Shown piece by piece: positions 8,619 through 16,548 of a DNA stretch of 49,411 nucleotides (position 1 is its first letter; every line of letters starts with the position of its first letter). Source of the DNA: Candidatus Eisenbergiella merdavium (GTDB taxonomy: Bacteria; Bacillota; Clostridia; Lachnospirales; Lachnospiraceae); contig DWWS01000047.1 in the NCBI GenBank assembly GCA_019119595.1, positions 1 through 49,411 of the forward strand, written 5' to 3'. The position numbers and the translations under genes are program-made. The notes beneath the pieces were generated by a model, which was not told the origin of the DNA, did not search any database, and was given only the letters and a program-made list of their open reading frames with translations.

Positions 8619-9622
8619 AGGGTCACAGCCTCCTTTCTTTCCTCTTCCTTTTTGGCAGCCAGCTTTTCCTGTCTTGCCGCCTTCTTCTTTTCCTTCACCT
8701 CAGGATCACCGGCCTTCAGAATCCTTGTCAGGCAGACGTTAATGATCATGATGAACACAAACAGCACCAGGCCGATGGTGAACAGCACCTGCCTGTGCAG
8801 TCCGGAGGCATAGCCCATTTCGCTGACGATGGCTGTGGTGAGGAAGCGCACCGAATTAAAGGGAAGCGGGAGTTTCACGGAGCTGCCGGAAACCAGAGTG
8901 ATGGCCATCGCTTCTCCGATGGCTCTGCCCACGCCAAGCACGATCGCGGTCACGATCCCGGATTTTGCCGCAGGGAGCATGACCTTGAAAATGGTCTGGA
9001 TGTGGGACGCTCCAAGCGCAAGGGATGCGGATTTATACTGGGCGGGAACCGCTTTGAGGGCGGATTCGCTGATGTTGATCACGGTGGGCAGGATCATGAT
9101 CGCAAGCACGATAACGGCGGAGATCAGGTTTGCGCCGCCCGTAAACTGATGAGTTTTAGAGCCCCTGAAAATGGCAAGCTCCAGCTTATACATCAGAGGG
9201 TTCAGGATCATGATGCCAAGCAGTCCGTAAATCACGGAAGGGATTCCCGCAAGCAGCTCTACCGCAGGCTTCACGATTCCGGCCAGCTTCTTCGGAGCGA
9301 CCTCCGCCAGAAACACCGCAGTCAGAACGCCGATGGGCACGCCGATCAGGATGGCGAGCGCGGTTCCGACGATGCTCGTAAGGATGATGTAAAGGATTCC
9401 GAAGGAGGGTTCTCCCGCCGTCGGCTCCCATACCGTTCCGAAAAGGATTTCCGCAAGACCCACCTTAAAAATGGCGGGGGTTCCGTTGATCAGCATATAT
9501 AATGTGATGGAGAAAACTGCAAGAACAGCGAAAAAAGCACAGACGGTAAAGATGATCTTTGCCGTTTTTTCAACCGCGCTTTTCGCATGTCTGCCATGTA
9601 TGATGGAAAGAGATTCATTCAT
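8615..9622 (-). CDS. pstC: Phosphate ABC transporter permease PstC
   Basis: This 335-residue permease carries the PstC pattern of one long N-terminal membrane helix, the GIPSVIYGLLGI segment and the EAA-like loop ALGASHIQTIFKVMLPAAKSGI. A charged lysine/glutamate-rich tail (last 25 residues) is cytoplasmic. It is separated from pstS by a 93-bp gap with a 9-bp hairpin and coupled to pstA by a 4-bp overlap. Confidence 0.96.
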   Translation of the reverse strand: MNESLSIIHGRHAKSAVEKTAKIIFTVCAFFAVLAVFSITLYMLINGTPAIFKVGLAEILFGTVWEPTAGEPSFGILYIILTSIVGTALAILIGVPIGVLTAVFLAEVAPKKLAGIVKPAVELLAGIPSVIYGLLGIMILNPLMYKLELAIFRGSKTHQFTGGANLISAVIVLAIMILPTVINISESALKAVPAQYKSASLALGASHIQTIFKVMLPAAKSGIVTAIVLGVGRAIGEAMAITLVSGSSVKLPLPFNSVRFLTTAIVSEMGYASGLHRQVLFTIGLVLFVFIMIINVCLTRILKAGDPEVKEKKKAARQEKLAAKKEEERKEAVTL

Positions 9623-9654
9623 TTCAATACCAACCTTTGCTTTGCAGGCTTACC

Positions 9655-9690
9655 CTCTTTGAGGCCCTGTTTTCACAGAGCCTCAAAGGT
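9655..9690 (-). other. Intercistronic hairpin between pstS and pstC
   Basis: CTTTGAGGC and GCCTCAAAG form a perfect 9-bp stem without a T-run. Such structures after pstS commonly make the binding-protein message more abundant than the permease message by stabilising the 3' end or by partial termination. That role is inferred. Confidence 0.6.
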
Positions 9691-9715
9691 TATTTCCATT
9701 GTTTTTTCTTCAGGA

Positions 9716-10690
9716 TCAGTCAACCGTGATGAGGCCTACGCCCTCAACCAGAGCCTTTCCTTCCTCGGAAGCGAGGTAGGTGAAGATTGCCTGTACCGCT
9801 TCGTTCTGCTCGGAGATCTCTCCGTTGGTGGCCATCACGAAGGGTCTGCTCAGCGCGTAGCTTCCGCCCTTGATATTTTCAACAGTAGGCTCTACCTCGT
9901 CAACAGCGAGAGTCTTAACGGTATCGTCCAGCACATCCAGGGACACATAGCCGATCGCTCCGGGAGTGGAGGCTACCTTCGCCATTACCGCGCCGGTGCT
10001 GTCCAGCTCGTTGGCGTATGCGCACTGATCCTCGATGGCAAGCAGCTCCTCAAAAGCGCTTCTGGTGCCGGAGCCGGCCTCTCTTCCCACAACAACGATG
10101 GGCTGATCCGCGCCGCCAACCTCACTCCAGTTGGAAACCTCTCCTTTATAGATGGAAGCAAGCTGATCTGCGGTAAGTCCTGCCACTTCGTTGGCGGTAT
10201 CGGCAATAACCGCGATTCCGTCGATCGCTACGATATTCTCCGCAACGCCGTTTGCCTTTTCTTCATCCGTCAGGTTTCTGGAAGCGTTTCCGATGTCCAC
10301 GCTGCCCGCAGTCACTGCCTCAACGCCGGCTCCGGAACCGGTAAACTCAGCAGTTACGGTAACGCCGGGATAAGCTGCCATAAAGGACTCGGCAAGCGCA
10401 TTCGCAAGCTTCTCCATGGAGGTGGAACCGGCCATGGTAACCGTTCCGCTCAGATCTGCGGGAATCTCTGCCGCCACTTCACCGGAAGCCTCTTCCGTGG
10501 CCGCAGCTTCCGTAGATGCCGCTTCGCTGGAAGCCGTCTCAACAGGCGCCGCTTCACTGGGGGCCGCCTCGGAAACAGCAGTCTCTGCCGGAGCAGAGCT
10601 CTCAGCCGTCGTATTCGTTGAACCGCATCCTGCCAGTGCCGTAATGGCAAGAGCAGCCGCTGCTGCAATCGCTGCAAATTTCTTTTTCAT
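9716..10690 (-). CDS. pstS: Phosphate ABC transporter substrate-binding lipoprotein PstS
   Basis: This 324-residue lipoprotein has a signal peptide with lipobox LAGC (Cys22), an Ala/Ser/Glu-rich linker to about residue 73, and the phosphate-binding fold marked by TMAGSTSMEKLANALAESF, GSGAGVEA, IGNASRNLTDEE and VGREAGSGTRSAFEEL. It captures phosphate outside the membrane for PstCAB. GTAAAGGAG lies just before ATG 10690. As first gene of the operon it is under the tandem PhoP-box-like promoter at 10744-10809. Confidence 0.97.
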   Translation of the reverse strand: MKKKFAAIAAAAALAITALAGCGSTNTTAESSAPAETAVSEAAPSEAAPVETASSEAASTEAAATEEASGEVAAEIPADLSGTVTMAGSTSMEKLANALAESFMAAYPGVTVTAEFTGSGAGVEAVTAGSVDIGNASRNLTDEEKANGVAENIVAIDGIAVIADTANEVAGLTADQLASIYKGEVSNWSEVGGADQPIVVVGREAGSGTRSAFEELLAIEDQCAYANELDSTGAVMAKVASTPGAIGYVSLDVLDDTVKTLAVDEVEPTVENIKGGSYALSRPFVMATNGEISEQNEAVQAIFTYLASEEGKALVEGVGLITVD

Positions 10691-10743
10691 AATTTTTCTC
10701 CTTTACACAATTTACACAAATCGCTTTCTCGTTTGCGATAGTA

Positions 10744-10809
10744 ATCATAACGGTTTCCGAAAAAAGAAAAAAGCAGGTTATGGTTCAGGCTTTGTAAGAT
10801 TTATGTAAA
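10744..10809 (-). promoter_or_regulatory. pst promoter with tandem PhoP (Pho) box
   Basis: On the minus strand the hexamers TTTACA, CTTACA and TGAACC repeat every 11 bp (10809-10782), matching the TT(A/C)ACA-N5 tandem repeats bound by PhoP in Firmicutes. A TATGAT -10 element lies at 10749-10744 with no good -35, as expected for a PhoP-activated promoter. The pst operon is thus predicted to be induced by phosphate starvation. Confidence 0.75.
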
Positions 10810-10850
10810 ATGGGGAAAATAGAAAAACATGCGCCGCCAGGTGCACCATG

Positions 10851-10888
10851 AAAAAAGCGGCGGCTCACTTCATGTCGTAAACCGCCGC
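10851..10888 (-). terminator. Terminator of mntP
   Basis: On the minus strand GCGGCGG, an 18-nt loop and CCGCCGC are followed by six T. It separates mntP from the pst promoter. Confidence 0.85.
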
Positions 10889-10903
10889 CTTTCTTTATTT
10901 GAT

Positions 10904-11464
10904 TTAAATGATTCCAAGATGCTCCAGAAGGATCTTGAAGCCCATGAGGATCAGAATGATCCCTCCGGCAAGCTCCGCCTTCGATTTGAATTTCAGGCCA
11001 AACACGTTTCCGATCTTAACGCCCAGCGTGCCGAGCAGAAAGGTGATCACGCCGATAAAGGAAACGGCTGGAACGATGTTCACCTTCAGAAACGCGAAGG
11101 TGACGCCCACCGCAAGGGCGTCGATGCTTGTCGCCACCGCCAGCGGGATCATGGTCTTTGCATCAAAGCAGTCGTTCTGCCCTTCTTCTTCCTTTCCAAG
11201 AGCCTCCTTGATCATGCCTGCTCCGATCAGTCCGAGAAGGATGAAGGCGATCCAGTGGTCGATGCTCGTGATCATATCGCGGAAGCTGGTTCCCAGAAAA
11301 TATCCGATCAGCGGCATGCCGGCCTGAAAGCCGCCGAAGTATACGCCGGTAAGAACCGCGTTTTTCCAGCTCATTTTTCTCATGGAAAGCCCCTTGCAGA
11401 TCGCCACCGCAAAGGCGTCCATGGACAGGCCAAGCGCAATGATAAAAAGCTCGAGCATACTCAT
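10904..11464 (-). CDS. mntP: Putative manganese efflux pump MntP
   Basis: This 186-residue membrane protein has six predicted helices arranged as two related halves, each with a conserved acidic motif ([13 protein letters not shown] and [13 protein letters not shown]). It exports Mn2+ to relieve manganese overload. The frame runs upstream into the riboswitch terminator, but ATG 11464, preceded by GGAGGAAAATAACT, is the correct start and gives the family length. Regulation by the upstream yybP-ykoY element fits the function. Confidence 0.93.
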   Translation of the reverse strand: MSMLELFIIALGLSMDAFAVAICKGLSMRKMSWKNAVLTGVYFGGFQAGMPLIGYFLGTSFRDMITSIDHWIAFILLGLIGAGMIKEALGKEEEGQNDCFDAKTMIPLAVATSIDALAVGVTFAFLKVNIVPAVSFIGVITFLLGTLGVKIGNVFGLKFKSKAELAGGIILILMGFKILLEHLGII

Positions 11465-11525
11465 AGTTATTTTCCTCCATTGTCTCTGGCAGGGAATTGT
11501 TGGAAGAAATACTTTCCCACCGTAC

Positions 11526-11655
11526 AAAAAAGACCTACCTGCCCTCATGGACAGATAAGTCTCATTATTTAAAGTAAAGCCAGATAATCCATTATCAGTA
11601 TGTTGACTTCACTGCACGGCATGCCGTGCCAACTACTCCCTTATCGTGGGCTTTA
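11526..11655 (-). promoter_or_regulatory. yybP-ykoY manganese riboswitch
   Basis: The aptamer on the minus strand starts with P1 strand TAAAGCC (11655 side), has the conserved GGGAGTAG loop and GTCAACATACTG segment, a central CACGGCATGCCGTG stem, and closes with GGCTTTA (11581-11575). The expression platform is a 13-bp terminator hairpin (GACTTATCTGTCC with GGGCAGGTAGGTC) followed by six T (11562-11526). Mn2+ binding is expected to disrupt the terminator and turn on mntP. Identification rests on recalled family motifs plus gene context. Confidence 0.9.
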
Positions 11656-11675
11656 TCATAGCACACTTAAGAAAA

Positions 11676-12821
11676 TCATGTCAATAAAAATTCTTCGATC
11701 TTCTCTTTTTCTGCCTTTACCGACCCCTGCACCATGGGATTTCTTCCGCCGCCTCGTCCGTTCAGCGCTTCGTTGAAGCTTTTACCAAGGGCCGCCACAT
11801 CCAGCTGAGAGGAGCACATCACATATTTGTAGCCCTCCTCATCGTTTCCGGAAAAGACGGCCGCAAAGACGGCCTTCTGAGCGAGCCGGTCGGCCAGCAT
11901 GCGTACCTCCACAGGGTTCAGATCCTCCTCAAAACGGACTGCCCGCTGTGTTCCCTTGGGCACCTCCTCCACCATGCGGTCAAGCTGTTTCTGGCGGAGC
12001 GCCACGTTTGCGGCCTTCAGCTCCTGAAGCTGCTCCTGCAGCCTGCGCACCGCTCCTGCGGTTTCCTGGGGAGGCACGGAAAGCAGGGCTGATATCTCTC
12101 TGATATTCCTGTGCTTTTCCTCATAATCCTCCAGCGCTTTCCAACCGATCTGCAGGCTGATGCGGATTCCGGATTTGTAATGCTCTGACGACACAGCCTT
12201 AATCGGGCCGATCTCGCCGGTGCGCTTCACATGGGTGCCGCAGCAGGCGCATACGTCGGAGCCGGGAACCGTGATGATACGAACCTGCCCCTCCAGCTCC
12301 TTTTTGCTCCGGTATTCCAGCCGTTCCAGCTCCTCTCCGGAAGGGTAGTCCGTCAGGATCTCCAGATCGGAAAGCACCGCTTCGTTGGCCTTTCTTTCCA
12401 CAAGGGCAATCTCCTCCTCGGAAAGCAGGCCGGAAAAATCCACAGTGACGCAGTCCTTTCCCATGTGAAAGCCGATGTTGTCATATCCGAACAGTCCATG
12501 TACGATGCCGGAGAAAATATGCTCTCCGGAGTGCTGCTGCATAAACCGGAAGCGGCGGTTCCAGTCCAGCGTCCCGTGCACTTTGCTTCCCGGCACGAGC
12601 GGTCTGTCACAGATATGGACGATCTCCTCTCCGCCCTCCTTCACATCCAGAACGGCTGCTTCCGCCAGCCTTCCCTGATCCGCAGGCTGTCCTCCTCCCT
12701 CCGGATAAAAGGCGGTCTGATCCAGCACAACCTCCCAGCCCTGCTTTCCTTCCCTGCAGTCTGCCACCCTCGCGTCAAATTCCTGGCAGTATGCGTCTTC
12801 ATAATACAGTCTTTTTGTCAT
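11676..12821 (-). CDS. AlaX-type alanyl-tRNA editing protein with DHHA1 domain
   Basis: This 381-residue stand-alone relative of the AlaRS editing region has an N-terminal TGS/beta-barrel part with FYPEGGGQPAD, the zinc-binding editing site HSGEH plus CGTHVKRTGEI, a coiled coil at about 240-300, and a C-terminal DHHA1 domain ending GGGRNPMVQGS. It should deacylate mischarged Ser- or Gly-tRNA(Ala). The frame stays open upstream through a repeat element, but ATG 12821 with GGAGGAAAAA is the likely start. It is third in the SIMPL-rdgB-alaX operon. Confidence 0.88.
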   Translation of the reverse strand: MTKRLYYEDAYCQEFDARVADCREGKQGWEVVLDQTAFYPEGGGQPADQGRLAEAAVLDVKEGGEEIVHICDRPLVPGSKVHGTLDWNRRFRFMQQHSGEHIFSGIVHGLFGYDNIGFHMGKDCVTVDFSGLLSEEEIALVERKANEAVLSDLEILTDYPSGEELERLEYRSKKELEGQVRIITVPGSDVCACCGTHVKRTGEIGPIKAVSSEHYKSGIRISLQIGWKALEDYEEKHRNIREISALLSVPPQETAGAVRRLQEQLQELKAANVALRQKQLDRMVEEVPKGTQRAVRFEEDLNPVEVRMLADRLAQKAVFAAVFSGNDEEGYKYVMCSSQLDVAALGKSFNEALNGRGGGRNPMVQGSVKAEKEKIEEFLLT

Positions 12822-12826
12822 TTTTT

Positions 12827-12964
12827 CCTCCATTCCGAAGCGCTCTGCGCTGAGGAACGCGCGGAGAAATCGCGCATGTGATTTCTCCGCTGTGATAATA
12901 GGATTTGCGACGCTTCGGCGCAAATCCGGATTGAAAAATGTGCTACCTGGCACATTTTTCAATC
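12827..12964 (-). repeat. Three-hairpin intergenic leader element, copy A
   Basis: This 138-bp element lies directly before the alaX start. Hairpins, in plus coordinates: H1 GCGGAGAAATC / GATTTCTCCGC (12861-12890), H2 GGATTTGCG / CGCAAATCC (12901-12927), H3 GATTGAAAAATGTGC / GCACATTTTTCAATC (12929-12964, 15 bp perfect). At its left end CCTCCATTCCGAAG supplies, on the minus strand, the GGAGG of alaX. A second copy lies at 23138-23274 with compensatory changes in H1 and H3. H3 overlaps the end of the rdgB frame. Confidence 0.85.
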
Positions 12965-13615
12965 TTCCTCCATTCCGAAGCGCTTTTGCGCTGAGGAAGG
13001 CGCCGCTTCATGTTCCCGCAGCACCCGCTCCAGGAACAGACGGAATCCGTTTTTTTCTTCGGAATTTCCGGGGTCGCAGCCGTCGTCCACAAAATACAGT
13101 CCCGTTTTGATGTCCACGGAAATGCAGTCAAGCGGGAAGCCCGCCTCCTTCTGGGGCTTCGCACGCTCCACCAGGTAAAAGCTCTCTCCGCTGATATCCG
13201 GACCGTCATACTCATATTTTTCCGTATCGCTGAAAACGACGCAGATCCCGTTCTGGTAACGGGCGATGCATTTCCCGCCGAAGCGGGCGGCGATCCCGGA
13301 ATAGTATTCCGTCATCTGCGCATCCGTCATGACTATTCCGTCATGCCTTCTCACATGAACCCCCGGCTGCTCTTCATCGGAAAGCCCCTCGATCACAAGC
13401 CCGCTGTCGCAGGAAAAAACGGGACGCTTTAAAAGCCGGTAATAGTGCTCCGCCTTTCCTCTCGCATTTTCAAGCGGCGTCTTCCCGTATTCCACCGGCT
13501 CTTCCGGAAGCTCAGGAAGCTCGGTAAGGCCGGTGATATGGATCCCGCTCCCCTCCAGATAGCTCCTGATCAGATTCAGCTTGCCCTGATTTGTGGTTCC
13601 GAATATCAGCTCCAT
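12959..13615 (-). CDS. rdgB: RdgB/HAM1 family non-canonical purine NTP pyrophosphatase
   Basis: This 218-residue protein starts with the family signature FGTTNQGKL and has the catalytic SCDSGLVIEGL loop. It hydrolyses ITP, dITP and XTP to keep deaminated purines out of nucleic acids. GGAGGAATAAAGAGG precedes ATG 13615, and the SIMPL gene stops 5 bp upstream. The C-terminal KRFGMEED is encoded by a leader-type module (CGCTTCGGAATGGAGG) like those that elsewhere form ribosome binding sites, so the tail has probably been altered by repeat insertion or duplication. Confidence 0.88.
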   Translation of the reverse strand: MELIFGTTNQGKLNLIRSYLEGSGIHITGLTELPELPEEPVEYGKTPLENARGKAEHYYRLLKRPVFSCDSGLVIEGLSDEEQPGVHVRRHDGIVMTDAQMTEYYSGIAARFGGKCIARYQNGICVVFSDTEKYEYDGPDISGESFYLVERAKPQKEAGFPLDCISVDIKTGLYFVDDGCDPGNSEEKNGFRLFLERVLREHEAAPSSAQKRFGMEED

Positions 13616-13620
13616 CCTCT

Positions 13621-14415
13621 TTATTCCTCCGCAGCGTAATTCAGCCGCACCGTGATCATGGCCGTTTTTTCTCTGGAGCTGGTATCAAAGGCTCCGTCGT
13701 AGGTATATTCTCCGGATCCGGAATTCTTCGCGGTGATCTGGAATACGCCCAGGCTCGCGGAAAGCAGCTTGCCCGGCTGGCAGCCTGTTCCCGACGCCAT
13801 GATGTCGATTCTCTGCTTCGCGTTTTCCGTGGCCTTCTGGATCAGCTCCAGCTTCACCTCGTCCAGCGTGGTGCAGTAATATTCCGGAGAATTGGACACA
13901 AACTGCACGCCGGATTCTATCAGCTGGGTGATGTCTCTGGAAATCTTTTCCACCTTATCGATATCCGTTGATGTCACCGTCAAACTCTGATAAAGATTGT
14001 AGCCGTCCGGATAATCCCTGATATAATTGCCGTTCTCGTCATATTCCGTCCGGTAACGCTGGGAAATGTCAACAGAGCTGAACACCAGCTCCTCCTCAGA
14101 CACACCGTTTTCCAGAAGATACTGCCTTACCACCTCGGAATCGTTTTTGATCACGGCATAGGCGTCGGAGGTGGTCACGCCGTAAGCGGAAAAGCTTCCC
14201 CTCCATACGATCAGATCCGATTCAAAATCACAGCTTGCGGAGCCTGTCGCCGTCAGCCCTCCGCCTCCCGACGTTTTCTTGTAGCTCACCAGGCTCGTAC
14301 TCAGAATGACCACACAGGCCACAGCGGTGATGCCAGCGATCAGCGCGATAATGATTCCGCGCCATTCACGGATTCCGCCTCCTCTGCCTTCCCCATCAAA
14401 TTCCCCTTTTCCCAT
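13621..14415 (-). CDS. SIMPL domain-containing membrane-anchored protein
   Basis: This protein of about 264 residues has one N-terminal transmembrane segment (about 20-40) and an extracytoplasmic SIMPL (DUF541) domain, recognised by TATGSASCDFESDLIVWRGS, NGVSEEELVFSSVDIS and the late QKATENAKQRIDIMA helix. The family is named for a mouse signalling protein but its bacterial role is unknown, probably envelope related. ATG 14415 after GGAAAGGAG is chosen over 14451. A GCCGCC-type hairpin (14430-14443) sits right before the ribosome binding site. Confidence 0.82.
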   Translation of the reverse strand: MGKGEFDGEGRGGGIREWRGIIIALIAGITAVACVVILSTSLVSYKKTSGGGGLTATGSASCDFESDLIVWRGSFSAYGVTTSDAYAVIKNDSEVVRQYLLENGVSEEELVFSSVDISQRYRTEYDENGNYIRDYPDGYNLYQSLTVTSTDIDKVEKISRDITQLIESGVQFVSNSPEYYCTTLDEVKLELIQKATENAKQRIDIMASGTGCQPGKLLSASLGVFQITAKNSGSGEYTYDGAFDTSSREKTAMITVRLNYAAEE

Positions 14416-14518
14416 GCCTCTCCTTTCCGCCGCCGTAAGGCGGTAACTCATTTTTTAAAAAAATGAAATGTTCATTCAAATTGTATCGGATTGGATTTGA
14501 TCTGTAAAGAAAAATCCA

Positions 14519-14570
14519 TTGACTTGTATATCGCAGTGTGATATATTACCAATATCGTAGTACGATGTAT
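14519..14570 (+). promoter_or_regulatory. padR promoter with two operator-like dyads
   Basis: TTGACT (14519-14524), a 17-nt spacer and TATATT (14542-14547). Two related dyads cover it: TATATCGCAGTGTGATATA (14527-14545), overlapping spacer and -10, and ATATCGTAGTACGATGTAT (14552-14570), over the start site. PadR proteins usually repress their own operon, so these are the likely sites. Confidence 0.75.
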
Positions 14571-14627
14571 TGCACTGAGATATAAATAGAGGATAGGATT
14601 GGAAAATGCTTCGGCATGGAGGTAAAT

Positions 14628-14942
14628 ATGGATCAGCATATTAAAAAAGTTTATGTACCTATGACAGAAACCGCATTTTACATTTTGCTGTGTCTGCGAA
14701 AGCCAAATCACGGTTACGGCATCGTGCAGACAGTTGAAAAAATGACAGACGGCGCAATCAGACTTGCCCCCGGCACGATGTATGGGAGTTTGTCAAAAAT
14801 GGAAAAAGATAAAGTAATCCGCTTTATCCGTGAAGAAGATAAACGAAAAATATATCAGATCACTGATCTGGGCCTGGAAGTATTGCAGATCGAACGGAAA
14901 CGAATTGAACTCTTATATAAAATCATGCAGGAGGAAATGTAA
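14628..14942 (+). CDS. PadR family transcriptional regulator
   Basis: This 104-residue winged-helix protein has the PadR hallmark segment HGYGIVQTVEKMTDGAIRLA followed by PGTMYGSLSKMEKD (recognition helix) and a basic wing. The short C-terminus suggests the PadR-s2 class that dimerises by one helix. ATG 14628 follows GGAGGTAAAT within a CTTCGGCATGGAGG leader module. It lies 1 bp from the DUF2812 gene, a common partner pair in Firmicutes, and is probably autorepressed through the dyads at 14527-14570. Confidence 0.92.
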   Translation: MDQHIKKVYVPMTETAFYILLCLRKPNHGYGIVQTVEKMTDGAIRLAPGTMYGSLSKMEKDKVIRFIREEDKRKIYQITDLGLEVLQIERKRIELLYKIMQEEM

Positions 14943-14943
14943 A

Positions 14944-15483
14944 ATGGAAACAAAAAAAGCGTTTAAATGGTTTACCATATTTGAATATGAAAAAGAGCAG
15001 GATTATCTGAGAAATATGCACAGAGCCGGTTGGAAGCTTATCAGGATAAACGGATTGGGAATATATCACTTTGAAAAATGCACGCCGCAGGATGTGGTCT
15101 ATCAGCTTGATTATAACAATGAGGGACTGACTCATAAAGATGAATACCTGAAAATGTTTGATGACTGCGGTTGGGAATACATACAGGATTATACCGGATA
15201 CAGTTATTTCAGAAAAGCCGTGTCGGAAAACGGCGCAGAAGAAGAAATTTTCTGCGACAAAGAATCAAGGCTGCAAATGATGGACAGGGTAATGAAAGGG
15301 CGAATGCTGCCTTTATTTGTAATATTCTCCGCAGTATTGCTGCCCCAGTTTATGATCAACCTTTTTGGTACTCAAAATTACCTTGCTGCTGCGCTTTTGG
15401 GCGGCGTCCTGGCAGTGTATCTTGCCATATTCGTTTCATATTTTATAAAATACCTTCAATTCAAAAATAATACCTTAAAATAG
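14944..15483 (+). CDS. DUF2812 domain-containing membrane protein
   Basis: This 179-residue protein has an N-terminal soluble DUF2812 region (FTIFEYEKEQDYLRNMHRAGW, GIYHFEKC, DYNNEGLTHKDEYLKMFDDCGWEYI) and two C-terminal transmembrane helices (about 120-170). DUF2812 proteins are typically paired with a PadR regulator, as here (1-bp gap, shared GGAGG in the padR end). Function is unknown; a membrane-stress or export-related role is only a guess from context. Confidence 0.85.
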   Translation: METKKAFKWFTIFEYEKEQDYLRNMHRAGWKLIRINGLGIYHFEKCTPQDVVYQLDYNNEGLTHKDEYLKMFDDCGWEYIQDYTGYSYFRKAVSENGAEEEIFCDKESRLQMMDRVMKGRMLPLFVIFSAVLLPQFMINLFGTQNYLAAALLGGVLAVYLAIFVSYFIKYLQFKNNTLK

Positions 15484-15492
15484 TGAAATCTC

Positions 15493-15533
15493 AAAAAGCT
15501 GCCGCGTCATGCCTGGATCGCTGACGCGGCAGC
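15493..15533 (-). terminator. Terminator between DUF2812 and GNAT genes
   Basis: GCTGCCGCGTCA and TGACGCGGCAGC form a perfect 12-bp stem (15498-15533). On the minus strand it is followed by TTTTT, ending the GNAT transcript; on the plus strand it may also stop the padR operon. Confidence 0.8.
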
Positions 15534-15560
15534 CGCTTCTTTCCATCCGAATTCTTTTTT

Positions 15561-16067
15561 TTATACATGAATGACCGCATAAAGATAGGAATCCTGAATA
15601 CACCCGTTTTTAAAGATGCTTTTGCGCTTAATGCCCTCCAGGGTGAAGCCGGCCTTTTCCAGCACGCCGCGGGAGGCAAGGTTAGTGGAGAAAGGCTCCG
15701 CGCTGATGCGGATCAGCTTGTATCTGCGGAAGGCCTCCTCGCACATTTTCTGAACGGCCTCCGTCATGATCCCCTTTCTCCAGAACGGCTCGCCCAGCCA
15801 GTAGCCAAGCTCCGCGCTCCGGCTGTAAACGTCGTCTCCGAACAGCAGGCTGATGCTGCCCACCGCTTCACCGTCGATCACGATGGCTCTGGAAAACTGG
15901 GTCTTACCTTCCTTTTCCATGCAGTCCTTCACAAACCATTCCGCATCCGCTTCCGTATAAGGATAGGGAAAGGAATCCCTCAGTCTCCCCGCGATCTTTT
16001 CATTATTCGCATATTTTGCCACCGACGGAATATAAGCCTCCGACCACTCTTCCAGTGTGAATTTCAT
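15561..16067 (-). CDS. GNAT family N-acetyltransferase (RimJ/RimL type)
   Basis: This 168-residue acetyltransferase has the acetyl-CoA binding region ELGYWLGEPFWRKGIMTEA (beta4-alpha3 with the Gly-rich turn) and the downstream NLASRGVLEKAGFTLEG pattern typical of ribosomal-protein or small-substrate acetyltransferases. It transfers acetyl from acetyl-CoA to an amine; the substrate is unknown. ATG 16067 has GGAGGAAAATAAA upstream. A structured short transcription unit lies directly upstream on the same strand. Confidence 0.88.
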   Translation of the reverse strand: MKFTLEEWSEAYIPSVAKYANNEKIAGRLRDSFPYPYTEADAEWFVKDCMEKEGKTQFSRAIVIDGEAVGSISLLFGDDVYSRSAELGYWLGEPFWRKGIMTEAVQKMCEEAFRRYKLIRISAEPFSTNLASRGVLEKAGFTLEGIKRKSIFKNGCIQDSYLYAVIHV

Positions 16068-16144
16068 TTTATTTTCCTCCATTTTACCATTTTTTTCGTA
16101 TCTGCTGCTGTCAGTTCCATTTCGGAAACGCCGCGGCCCCGTCC

Positions 16145-16228
16145 TCAGTCGGGCTGCGGCTGAAGCATGGATGAAATTCCTCCGTTTTTGGTGGTTTTGG
16201 TAAAAAGTGCAGGTGATGGCTGATTCAT
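16145..16228 (-). CDS. Possible 27-residue peptide ORF
   Basis: ATG 16228 follows GAGGGAGAAGATATC, a well-spaced ribosome binding site placed directly after the T-run of the terminator at 16244-16298. The peptide has no cysteines and is polar, ending SSMLQPQPD. Its last codons lie in a GC-rich imperfect hairpin (about 16133-16163). I do not recognise it. It may be a leader peptide translated only when transcription passes the upstream hairpin, but no experiment supports translation. Confidence 0.3.
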   Translation of the reverse strand: MNQPSPALFTKTTKNGGISSMLQPQPD

Positions 16229-16243
16229 GATATCTTCTCCCTC

Positions 16244-16298
16244 AAAAAAAGAAACCGCCGGATGCTTTGAATGTTTTCAAATCAATCCATGCGGTTTC
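16244..16298 (-). terminator. Strong intrinsic terminator of a short unit
   Basis: On the minus strand GAAACCGC (16298-16291) and GCGGTTTC (16258-16251) close a long imperfect hairpin whose interior TTTGAA-AACA-TTCAAA also pairs, followed by seven T or more. It ends a transcript from the promoter at 16549-16577. Confidence 0.85.
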
Positions 16299-16363
16299 CT
16301 GATTTTCCTCTTATTCAGACCACACAGACACAAGCCTCTCACGTACCTGCGTCTGTCATTCGG

Positions 16364-16441
16364 CTACAGGTACCGGAAGTTCATAGACATGCCCATGCGC
16401 ATCATCATATTCGATTTTGCTGCGGTTCTTTGTAAGCTCAT
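16364..16441 (-). CDS. Possible 25-residue methionine-rich peptide ORF
   Basis: ATG 16441 follows a CTCCGGAATGGAG module like the leader modules of annotated genes, with GGAG 6-7 nt before the start. The peptide begins MSLQRTAAK and contains seven methionines in its middle. It lies between a sigma-A promoter and a strong terminator on the same strand. A longer overlapping frame (16356-16577) begins inside the promoter and is less likely. No family is recognised, and the region could instead be a structured non-coding RNA. Confidence 0.35.
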   Translation of the reverse strand: MSLQRTAAKSNMMMRMGMSMNFRYL

Positions 16442-16548
16442 GTCTGTCTCCATTCCGGAGCGTCACGCTGTCCTGCCGGCGTCCGGTTCTGCCCTTTCGT
16501 TCAGGCTGTGCGGCGATTGCTTCGCCGCTTCTTTCTTCATCAGATTTC

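Noticed and set aside
11465..11548. Upstream extension of the mntP frame
   Set aside because: It would begin inside the riboswitch terminator hairpin; ATG 11464 has the ribosome binding site and gives the family length.
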